Positions 11,605 to 19,857 of a stretch of 64,000 nt of DNA are shown here, piece by piece. The stretch comes from Diospyros lotus (lineage: Eukaryota; Streptophyta; Magnoliopsida; Ericales; Ebenaceae): the NCBI RefSeq assembly GCF_014633365.1, contig NC_068350.1:35579119-35643118 (forward strand). Reading direction: 5' to 3'. A model generated the notes under the pieces. The model had not been told where the DNA came from, made no database searches, and saw only the letters and a list, made by a program, of their open reading frames with translations. The position numbers and the translations under genes are program-made. Numbering within the stretch: position 1 is the stretch's first letter; every line of letters starts with the position of its first letter.

Positions 11605-12302
11605 ATGAAGGCCTCACAGTTGTTTCGAGCTTGATTGTGTGCACTATTGGCATCTCCAACATGAACTTGAAGTCTATTTTTTTTTTTTAATTATTGAACC
11701 CTTCTTTCACAAAAGAATCACCACCTCCTTATTTTCCATTATTTGTTTTAAAAAGATAATAGTATAAGCAAAATACAACTTCTTTCCTTATACTATATTC
11801 CAACCAATCACCAAATTCATTGAACCAAATTGGAATGAATTGTCTTGATTTCGAGGCTAACACAGACTTCTTTACAAGTAGGCTCTTCTAATTTGATCTT
11901 GAAGATTAACGTTGTAATCCATTATTAGAGTTCTCAGCTCAGGATCCATAGGAAATTGTGCAACATCAATTTGCTCAATACTTGCTTCGTTAACTTGTTT
12001 ATTTTCTTCAATATAAATTTCCTCTATACTTTCTTTTTTTTCACAATTTTCTTCAATACTTTGCTTTCTTTGCATCGTCATTGTAAAAAAATAAAATTAT
12101 GAACAAATTGTAAAAAATGTTTTGATAATTACTACTGGGCCATTATATACTTATTTATTTTTTTTTTTAGTAGTAAACTATAGCATAACTTTATTTTTAG
12201 TTGTAAACCATTGTAAAAAGTAAATTTTTTAAAAACAAAATCTAGCCCAATGGGGGTAATTGCCCCCACTGGGCCTCACGTGGCTCCGTCACTGCTTCCA
12301 TA

Positions 12303-12864
12303 AGCTCAATCGACTTAAGATGATCTTAAGTTGACTGAAGTTTACTAGAATCTTGGTCTCTAACCTTAGGTCGACCAAGTTTCATCGAAGTTGTGCAGGA
12401 ATTCTCTGGATAACTTAAATTGACTGAAGTGGGAACTTCAGTAGACTGAAGTCCAACGGATTATAATTAATCCTTGTACTCGAGTAAGGATTATAATTAA
12501 TCGAGTAAACATTGTTTTCTAATCAAGTAGACAATGCATTGTTCCTATGACTTAAAAATAATCAAATAATGGAATTCTCATACTCGAGTAAGTTTAAAAT
12601 ATAATTGATTACATAATATATTCACTTGAGTAAGGATCAAATTTAGTCAAGTATTACTAAAATATACTTGAGTATTTTATGTCAAAATTTGAAAAATATA
12701 ATCGTTACACTACATTAAACGAAGCCAATTTCTACTTTTCAGTTCATCAAATGCTTTTCAAACAACTTGTGCGTACTTTTGTGAATTATTAACAGTTGTT
12801 TAAGGTTTGTAGAAACAAAAAAGAATATTTCTAACACAAAAAACATTCCAATTTTTTAATGTAA
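12303..12864. other. Spacer between the hAT and CACTA insertions
   Basis: No coding sequence. Short repeated phrases such as GACTGAAG and CTCGAGTAAG occur several times; with similar phrases at 9541-9600 they suggest one LTR interrupted by the neighbouring elements. Confidence 0.5.
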
Positions 12865-13191
12865 CACTACAAAAAAACTGGCATTTAGCGGCAGTTTTTT
12901 TTTGCATTTAGTGGCGATTTTTAGCCGCCGCTAAGTGATTTAGCAGCCGTTTTGAAAAGCCCAGCTAAATCAGCCGTTGCGGAGTATTTAGCGACGGTTT
13001 TGACCAACCGCTGGAATAATCGTCATAAATCATATTTTTTGCGGCAGTTTCAAAATTAGTGATTTAGTGGTGATTTTTAAAATATATAGCGGCAGTTTTT
13101 CAACCGCTACAAAAATTAAAATTTTTAATTTTAGTGGCGGTTTCTAAAACTGCCGCTAAAATTAAAATAAAATTAAAAATTTTAATTTCTC

Positions 13192-13365
13192 CCAACTGCC
13201 CGCTTGGACCTGCCCAGTCGACTGGACCCACTTGTGCCTGCCCAGCCACTTGGCTGCATGTCCGTGCGCCACGTGGCGAGGCCCCTTCCCCAGTTTCGAA
13301 CCCAAGACCTCCCTTGTGCATGTGCATGCGCCTAACCGTCTGATCTGCCAAGCCCCTTTGTTATA
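13192..13365 (-). repeat. tRNA-like SINE-type sequence (copy b)
   Basis: On the minus strand: TGGCAGATCAGACGGTTAGG (A-box-like, about 13333-13352) and GGGTTCGAAACTGG (B-box-like, about 13291-13305), with roughly the spacing of a tRNA promoter. This is the organisation of tRNA-derived SINEs, whose transcription by RNA polymerase III uses these boxes. It sits inside the CACTA family and recurs at 10483-10641 and 50522-50690. No clear poly(A) tail or flanking duplication was found, so it may be an old SINE carried by the DNA transposon. Confidence 0.5.
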
Positions 13366-13624
13366 TAACCGCATATATAAATTATATATCAAACAACCAC
13401 TACTTTCTAGAATTATATTTTATATTTTTTAATATAAATTAAAAAATATTAATTAATTTATTATTTTTTAAAAGAGTAAAGGAATAAATTAAAAATAAAT
13501 TAATTAAATTAAATTAACTAAATTAATTGATTAAAAATAAAAATATATATATATTTTTTAAAATTATTAAAATTTTGTTAAATTAATTTTTATTTTTATT
13601 TTTTTAAATTAAATTTTTAATTAA

Positions 13625-15268
13625 CTAGTGGTGAACCCATGTGATATATGGGAGAGTTTAATTTAAAAATAAAAAATAAATTTATTATTTTAAATAATTT
13701 TAACAAAATTGATAATTATAATTTTTTTAATCTTTAATCATGTTGAAAAAATTTAACTTTACTTAATTATTCACTATTTAATATGCTAATGGATAACACT
13801 TTTAATTCAATATACTGTAAATCAAAGTATTAAAAAATAATTAACATATTAAATAGGTCACTTGACAAAATACTTATAATTTTTTTTATTATATTATTTT
13901 TATTTATAAATAAATATTATAAGATCTATAATATTTCCACTTAAAGACGTTCGTTATTTTTTATTTATTATATTATAATTATAAATATAAATTAAAACTC
14001 TTAAATATGAGTAAGAATAAGTTTTTTTAATAATAATAAAATTTTAGAAAAATGAATTTTGATTTCTTCCATAGTTTTAAAAATGTGATACCTTAAATAT
14101 TAATTAGCATTGAAAAACCCTAGCATTTGACAACCTTAAATAATTTTTTATGAATTTGTTAAGACATCACATTTTCAAGACTATAATATAATTATTAAAG
14201 TAATTAATAATTAATTAATCACTACCTTTGATTTAATGTAAATTTTTGAGGGAAAAAATTCACCATTGATTGACACTTGGCAAAATACTTTATTTGACTA
14301 TCATATTTTAATATTATATAAATATACATAGAATAAAGATATAAAAATAATATTTTAAATAAATGGATAATTTTCTATGACTTAATTAATAGTTTAAATT
14401 GTCTATTAATATTTCTCATAAAACTCATGCAAATTTAATACAAAACAATTAGCATTGAAAAACTCGTATATTTAAAATTTATTATTAATTTTACAATAAT
14501 TAATACATATTATTTCAAAATAATTGAAAGATTTAAATTATTAATGCAAATTACAAAATGTAAATTATTAATGCAATAAGTATTAAACGCAAATCATTAA
14601 TGCAAGTTTTGGGGGAAAATTTTATTACTACTTATTATTTCAAAGTAATTGAGAGATTTAAATTATTAATACAAATTACAAAAGGCAAATTATTAATGCA
14701 ATAAGTATTAATTGTAAATCATTAATGCAATTTTTGGAGAAAAATTTCTTTTTTCAAGACTATCCTACTTTTATATATATATAAAGATGCAAATTACAAA
14801 ATGTAAATTATTAATGCAATAAGTACTAAATGCAAATCATTAATGCAAGTTTTGAGGGAAAATTTTATTACTACTTATTATTTCAAAGCAATTGAAAATT
14901 TAAAATTATTAATGCAAATTACAAAATATAAATTATTAATACAATAAGTATTAATTACAAATCATTAATGCAACTTTTGGGGTGAAAATTTCTTTTTTCA
15001 AGACTATCCTACTTTTATATATATAAAGATGCAAATTACAAAATGTAAATTATTAATGCAATAAGTACTAAATGCAAATCATTAATGCAAGTTTTGGGAA
15101 AAAAATTTATTACTACTTATTATTTCAAAGCAATTGAAAATTTAAAATTATTAATGCAAATTACAAAATATAAATTATTAATACAATAAGTATTAATTGC
15201 AAATCATTAATGCAAGTTTTGGGGGAAAATTTCTTTTTTCAAGACTATCCTATTTTTATATATACAAA
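13625..15268 (-). mobile_element. Non-autonomous Helitron with repeated 5' ends
   Basis: On the minus strand the 3' end shows a short hairpin (CCCATATATCACATGGG) followed by TTCACCACTAG at 13625, with T next to it: a hairpin plus CTAG inserted before T is the Helitron 3' signature. The 5' terminus TCTTTATATATATAAAAGTA, preceded by A, occurs at 14787 and again at 15029, with a decayed third at about 15268. These mark a tandem unit of about 240 bp. The related CACTA copy near 10895-10915 lacks this insert. No Rep/helicase frame is present. Confidence 0.72.
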
Positions 15269-15823
15269 TATTTTGCAATTAATTTAAATTAAATTTTAAA
15301 TTGCTTTTTAAGATTTTATATTTCTTTTTATTAATTTAATTCAATTTAATTTTAATTTTAAATTATTTAATTATTTTTTAATTTAGCGGCGATTTTTGAA
15401 AACCGCTGCTAAATTAATTTTTTTAATGAATTTTGCTGCGATTTTTCAAAATCGTCGCAAATGTTAATTTAATTTTAATTATAAATTGTTTAATCATTTT
15501 TGAATTTAGAAATTAAACTTTTTAATGAATTTTGCGACAATTTTGAAAAACCGCCACAAATGTTAATTTAATTTTAATTATAAATTATTTAATTATTTTT
15601 TTAATTTAGCGGCGGCTTTGAAAAACCGCCGCTAAATTAAATTTTATTTTCAATTATTTAATTATTTTCTAAATTTAGCAATAATTTTTTGAAAACCGCC
15701 ACAAAATGTTAAAAAAACCGCCGCTAAAATAGTATTTTGCGGCGAATTACAAACCATCGCAAAATGTCATTTTTTGCGACGATTTTAAAAATGGCCGCTA
15801 AAAATCATTTTTTTGTAGTGTAA

Positions 15824-16463
15824 TGTCAACTACATTCAAGACAGGAAGCCTATAAATAGGAGAAGAAGTTGGAAGAAAAAGTTTACAATAAAGAGACAAA
15901 CTTTCTTAACTCAACTTCTCTCAAGCAATTCTAGATTAGTGTGTCAAATGTTGACTTGCTAGAGCACTAAGAGTAGATTGCTCCATGCTTGGCTATCGAT
16001 TGTGCCTCGACAATCGATTGGCCAATGGACAAGAATCGACTCCTAGTGCCGCCTTAGCCTCCTCAGCCTCTATTTCTTCTATCTCGTTTGTCTTTTTCTA
16101 TTCTACTTTCGTAAAATTACAAGAACGTGAGTGTCACGTTGGAAGAGACACATGGGTGCTGGTCATACAAAATCCTCGGGCTAGCATGGGAAGAGGTGAT
16201 CGGAGAAGTACCAGATTACACGCTAGGTGTGGACAGACTAGGACCACCACAACTTGAGATGGATTCAGTTTTAGTATAGAAATAGTTTCTGTACTCATCC
16301 TTTATCAGGCTACAAGTATCATTTACTATATTTCATATGATGAAATAACGTATTTCTTAAATATCCAATCTGTGTATGATGTGTGTATTTATGGATTACA
16401 CCGTGTATGTCTGATACACGTAAAAATTTTGAATTTTACCTACACTACAATACATAAATTCCT
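15824..16463 (+). promoter_or_regulatory. TATA-containing LTR-like leader region
   Basis: CTATAAATAGG at 15851-15861 is a good plant TATA box, followed by an A/G-rich then CTTCTCTC-rich leader. A frame at 15985-16257 has no recognised domain and is not conserved in the duplicate (15% of it is replaced near 53190), so I treat the region as LTR-type regulatory sequence and not as a gene. Confidence 0.4.
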
Positions 16464-16995
16464 TCATGCTCTGCAAGAACAATTTGGTAACGGTTCTACT
16501 GCATCTAATTTATCCCATAATCTATTCAATTGTGTATAGTAAACTGATACTGAAAGATTATCCTGATTAATAGAATTGATCTTACATTGAAGTTGATACA
16601 CAAGACGTCCATTACTTTCTCCAAACCTTTCTTCAATTTCATCCCCTAGTTGTTTGGCATTTGTAGTGTAAATGAAAGCATCTACGAGATCCTTAGATAT
16701 TGAGTTTAATAGCCAAGAAGTAACCAAGTAATCACACATTTTCCGCAAATCAAAATCTGCCCTACTTTCCTTTGGAATCGGAATCCTTCCATCTATAAAC
16801 CCTAGCGTATTCTTAGCTCCTAGGGCAATTTGTATTGCTCTACTCCATGATCTATAATTGAGAGCAATCAATGGAGCAAAAACTAAGACCAAACCTGGAT
16901 GATTGGAGGCATGAATTTGTAGTAGATCTCCTATTGCAATGTTAGGATTCTGATCCTTTTCTCTGGTTTCAACGTTGTTTCAGCTCGAAGCCATG
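16464..16995 (-). pseudogene. Ty1/copia gag N-terminal region, truncated
   Basis: The translated minus strand gives a copia gag domain (UBN2/Retrotran_gag type): LNYRSWSRAIQIALGAKNTL, then GFIDGRIPIP, VTSWLLNSISKDL, ERFGESNGR, SVSVYYTQLNRLWDKL. An ATG at about 16992-16994 (ATGGCTTCGAGC) is followed at once by a stop codon. The frame ends at 16464 before the zinc knuckle and pol; the remainder of the element is absent. It lies directly downstream of its primer-binding site and LTR (17105-17348). The duplicate at 53691-54119 is nearly identical. Confidence 0.88.
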
Positions 16996-17104
16996 AACAG
17001 CTAATTCAATCAAGAAAACAAAGTGATTAGAGAGTCAATGAAGTACGAACATTGACGATAATAGCAGACGATGTTCTCAAATCAAGAAAATCCCTACGAT
17101 CTTT

Positions 17105-17116
17105 GCTCTAATACCA
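17105..17116 (-). other. Primer-binding site of the copia element
   Basis: Minus strand TGGTATTAGAGC, one base from the standard TGGTATCAGAGC complementary to initiator tRNA-Met, immediately after the LTR end. It proves the minus orientation of the adjacent gag. Confidence 0.85.
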
Positions 17117-17348
17117 TGTAAAAGTATCAAATTCAAGGAAGACCAGCTTGGCGTGAAAGGTAAAGGTAGAACGAACATAGAACCTTTCTTTAATTTAGTC
17201 TCATCCACGTACCTTCATATCATCTCTGCTATGCTATTTATATATACATCTACTTCTTGCTCTATTTTAGTTACACGGTTGATAACCACTTGCACAACTT
17301 GCTAAATTAATTGAACTAACTAACTAAATCAGGCTAACTGCCATAACA
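17117..17348 (-). mobile_element. 5' LTR of the copia element
   Basis: On the minus strand the 232-bp LTR runs TGTTATGGCAGTTAGCC to GATACTTTTACA. TGT and ACA ends and the adjoining primer-binding site define it. Copies: 54344-54571 (4 bp shorter through loss of one repeat unit) and a piece at 31783-31916. Confidence 0.85.
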
Positions 17349-17617
17349 AATAATTAAGTAACTAGTGGGTGGTCAATAGAATTTGATCAAGATGGCTCTA
17401 AAATCTAGATTTTGTTGCTGGGTAGCGGTGGAAAGTATTTGGAAGGATTTGGGGTTTCATTGTGCATGTTAAGGCAGTCGTCTATATATGCTTTATTCAT
17501 TTATTTTTTTCTTTAAAAAAATAATTATAAATGATCATACTAAAAAGTATATATGAAAAGATTCCAAGCCCACAAACTAATGCAGAAAAAATATGTTTAT
17601 GAGACCAGATTTGTGCT

Positions 17618-17920
17618 CTAAGTCTTCAGGCATCCATGTGCTTGCATGCTTGGTAGGAGGAGACTTAAATAATGTGTTAAGCTGCGATGATACATAGGAG
17701 GAGGAGAGCATGGCCCATGGGTAATATGCTCTTCAGCTGGCAGCGTGTGATATATTCTTCGTACCAAGTGTCTTGTTTTGGATTGAATTTCTTCCACTTG
17801 ACTCATACTTCCATTTAGTCCCTCCCTGAAATGCTCCATGAAGTAGAAAATTTTTCTTATCGTCAAAATTAAACTACCAATTAATATTGTGGCATGCCAT
17901 GCCATTGAGAGGCTAATGGT
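17618..17920 (-). CDS. Small unidentified frame with one hydrophobic helix (copy A)
   Basis: From an ATG in MAWHATILIGSLILTIRK the frame has a likely membrane helix (about residues 3-17) and then a charged part (FMEHFREGLNGSMSQVEEIQ, RHLVRRIYHTLPAEEHI). The first 60 or so residues are identical at 32244-32471 and 54857-55144, but the three copies come from recent duplication, and a one-base change alters the end at 32244. I do not recognise the family. It may be a captured exon or a chance frame; in this copy the upstream side is replaced by P450 sequence at about 17921. Confidence 0.22.
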   Translation of the reverse strand, partial: TISLSMAWHATILIGSLILTIRKIFYFMEHFREGLNGSMSQVEEIQSKTRHLVRRIYHTLPAEEHITHGPCSPPPMYHRSLTHYLSLLLPSMQAHGCLKT

Positions 17921-18007
17921 TTCCAAACGTGCATGCATGCATCTCATATACTTGAAAACGTGCATGCATCCACTTTTAAACCTTGTTTGTATTTGCATGT
18001 GTTTTCG

Positions 18008-18414
18008 GATATGCTTTCACTTCGAATTGATACCACATATGTCGCTTTAGAATGGATGATGACAGAACTATTGAGAAATCCAAAGTCCATGAGAAAGCTC
18101 CAAAATGAAATGCGAGGCAAGCAGGCTATACATAAATGAGGATGACTTGGAAAAATTCTCATACTTAAAAAGGTGTGATCAAGGAAACGTTGCGCTTGCA
18201 TCCCCCAATCCCGCTAATTCCTAGAGAATCAACCCAAAGTGCCAAAATAATGGGCCATGTCTGATATTGCAGCTCACACCTTTTTAAGTATGAACTGGAT
18301 CCTGTTGAGAAAAAGGGGGAAGACTTGGATGTAAGTGAAACTGTTGGGTTGTCGGTTCGCAAAAAGGTTCCCTTAGTAGCTCTAGCTTGTAACAACGTGC
18401 CGGTGCTAGTGTAA
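18008..18414 (+). pseudogene. P450 last-exon pseudogene, plus strand
   Basis: Starts at GATATGCTTTC, equal to the third-exon start of the intact genes, and encodes RIDTTYVALEWMMTELL, NPKSMRKLQNEMRG (I-helix and J-helix), then after a stop and frame changes [11 protein letters not shown], then IPRESTQ-like sequence. It then jumps to the C-terminal EDLDVSETVGLSVRKK up to a stop at 18412-18414. The ExxR-to-haem middle is deleted, including the Cys. The acceptor AG before GATATG is CG (TTTTCG). A 19-bp inverted repeat (CATACTTAAAAAGGTGTGA, 18159-18177, and its complement near 18272-18290) marks the deletion or fold-back. Copies at 32487 and 55160 keep only the C-terminal part. Confidence 0.85.
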
Positions 18415-19149
18415 AGATAAAATCCAATAAATATGTGTATGTTCTGTCCACTTCAGATAATGCATGATAGCATATTTAGAATATGACAATCTAATATAAA
18501 ATAAAAATTAGTCAAAATTTTACATTAAAAAAAATGCATCTACTTTAAAAATGCATCTACGGAGCTCATTTAACTGCCTGAAAGACTGCTAAAAGCACCA
18601 ATTCTGAATCTTTCAAGTCTGCAGGTAGGCTCGAGCCCAATGGATGATGTCTAACACTAGATGAAAAGTAAATAAAGCATGGTTATAATTAGTGTCACGA
18701 TACATGGGAAAGTTGACACGTAAATATAAATTATGTTTTCATTTTTTTCTTGCAAATGCATCTAATTAAAAAGTCTATTGATCTCATTTAATAGTTTTTA
18801 CGGAGCTAACGAGTTTTTGTATCCTAAAAGTAGCAAATACAGAAGCATTCATTGAAAGTATCAAATATATGAAAGTACAGATATTTAATTTTGTAGTTAA
18901 GTGAGTCTAACTTACACGCCAAGGAGTTTGGCTTGAAGATGTCCCATTGCTTGTTTGTTTTGATGGTTCTTTTGATTCTATTTTTTCGAATTTTTGTGCT
19001 TCCCATGGTGGGGGAGTTTTCTGTTTATATGATTTTAATTTATTTCTAATTTCAATTATCTTTAAAAAAAATCATATTTTAACCATTACATAGACTTAAA
19101 ACGTAAATATACATATTCTGCTCATACTAGGATATGAACATGCATACTG
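18415..19149. other. Intergenic, 3' flank of the plus-strand P450 relic
   Basis: AT-rich; CCAATAAATATG near 18428 could be the old poly(A) signal. The segment repeats at 32592-33290 (with extra blocks) and 55265-56000. No gene recognised; the minus-strand frame at 18824-19006 has no conserved features. Confidence 0.5.
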
Positions 19150-19250
19150 TTACGATGTTATTCTGCCAACAATAACCTGTACACATTGATACAAATTAAA
19201 GGTAAATAAAGGAATTCTTTTGTGGACTCCTAACCCGGCAGTTTCAGCAA

Positions 19251-19280
19251 GTACTGTTAGTGTGTGGGGGCTAACAGTAC
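19251..19280. repeat. Perfect 10-bp stem hairpin
   Basis: GTACTGTTAG and CTAACAGTAC form a perfect 10-bp stem around the loop TGTGTGGGGG. It is the left edge of an insertion of about 209 bp (19255-19463, ends TGTTAG and CCTAACA, solo-LTR-like) in the P450 pseudogene. It is also present near 56100. Confidence 0.7.
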
Positions 19281-19463
19281 GTATTGTTGGTATGCATTAT
19301 TATAACTCTCACATAACAATATTTGATTATAGTGAAAAATATAATGGCGACAGTTAACATAACTCTCATATTGACAGTGAACTGTTATAAATTTCATATG
19401 TTCTTCATATTTACTTTAATTATTTTACTTCTATTATTTAAGATTAGGACTTTAATCCTAACA
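19255..19463. mobile_element. Small insertion, possible solo LTR
   Basis: About 209 bp with ends TGTTAG and CTAACA, interrupting homology to the P450 C-terminal exon. The flanks AGTAC and CGTAT share only GTA, so a 5-bp target duplication is not convincing. Present in both duplicated copies. Confidence 0.4.
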
Positions 19464-19857
19464 CGTATTTGTATCCAACTCAAACATGAACATTAGATTT
19501 GCTAATGCAAGCGCGACAGCAACCACTGAAAATTTAGCTCCTGGGCAACTTTTTCTACCAGCACCAGAGGGAAACAACTCCCTCAAAATGATGTCCTTTC
19601 AAGTCTGTGAAATTGTTTAGAAATCTTTCTGGTCTGAACATTTCTGGCTCATCCCATATCAATGGATCCTTGCCAATTGCCTAGGTATTTATAAACACTA
19701 CTTGTGTGCCCGCTGCTATATCATAACCCATTACTTTAACATTTTGGGTTGATTCTCTAGGAATTAAACGAGCCGAAGGGTATAAGCGCATTATTTCTTT
19801 AATTACATCTTTTAAATATGGAACTTTTTTCAAGTCATCCTCGAGTATGGCTTGCTT

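Larger units (their letters stand above)
9780..12081 (-). pseudogene. hAT (TTF-type) transposase remnants
   Basis: An open stretch at 11872-12081 minus contains PMDPELRTLIMDYNVN and IRRAYL, matching the N-terminus of plant TTF-type/hAT-dimerisation proteins (family pattern DP-LR-I-Y-PN-RDEIRRAYL). Beyond a stop, other frames give FGDWLEYSIRKEVVFCLYYY, the zinc-finger part of the same family. The lower copy (10430 down to 9780) continues into RQGLAFRGH followed by NNQ, the next conserved block. Stops and frame changes are frequent, the C-terminal catalytic and dimerisation parts are missing, and a CACTA piece lies inside; it is a pseudogene. Confidence 0.75.
9625..12294 (-). mobile_element. 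hAT element, 2670 bp, imperfect 8-bp TSD
   Basis: Begins CAAGGGCGGAGCTA and ends TGGCTCCGTCACTG, matching the common plant hAT ends CAGGGGCGGAGCCA. Flanks are CTTGCATA (9617-9624) and CTTCCATA (12295-12302), an 8-bp duplication with one mismatch. Inside, on the minus strand, are hAT transposase remnants, present twice because a segment of about 530 bp (9949-10479 and 11605-12135) is duplicated around an inserted CACTA remnant. Confidence 0.82.
12865..15820. mobile_element. Non-autonomous CACTA element, 2956 bp, TSD TAA
   Basis: Begins CACTACAAAAAAACTGG and ends TTTTTTTGTAGTG, flanked by TAA at 12862-12864 and 15821-15823. Both ends (12885-13160 and 15380-15810) carry many copies of TTTAGCGGCGGTTTT and its reverse complement as subterminal repeats. 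There is no transposase. It contains a SINE-like sequence (13192-13365) and a Helitron (13625-15268). The right part is duplicated at 50522-52947, where the left end is missing. Confidence 0.92.
9427..16450 (+). mobile_element. Possible copia (SIRE-like) LTR split by hAT and CACTA elements
   Basis: TGTTAAGCTC at 9427 followed by ATTTTGATGATAATAAAA resembles the start of SIRE/Maximus copia LTRs. After removing the hAT (9625-12294) and CACTA (12865-15820) insertions, the remaining pieces (9427-9624, 12303-12864, 15824-16450) contain many short direct repeats with GACTGAAG and CGAGTAAG, also typical of SIRE LTRs, and a TATA-box-like CTATAAATAGG at 15851-15861. The right end of the LTR could not be placed and no flanking coding sequence was recognised, so the family call is tentative. 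15824-16450 is repeated at 52951-53680 with an extra stretch of about 100 bp near 53190. Confidence 0.4.
19150..19857 (-). pseudogene. P450 last-exon pseudogene, minus strand (copy A)
   Basis: Reading down from 19857 the minus strand gives the region before and after the ExxR motif, then [36 protein letters not shown] (PERF motif) and LKGHHFEG. The haem-loop region is frame-shifted, and the C-terminal AETAGLGVHKRIP lies at about 19210-19254. The 5' side is cut by a gypsy LTR starting at 19858, and an insertion of about 209 bp (19255-19463) separates the C-terminus. A stop replaces Trp in INTWAIG. The duplicate is 56000-56709; 39925-40868 is a related fragment. Confidence 0.85.

Noticed and set aside
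13285..13360. Functional tRNA gene
   Set aside because: A- and B-box-like motifs are present, but I could not form a full cloverleaf with acceptor stem; treated as SINE-like.
15985..16257. 90-codon plus-strand frame
   Set aside because: The duplicate at 53110-53470 interrupts it with an unrelated stretch and shifts the frame; no family match.
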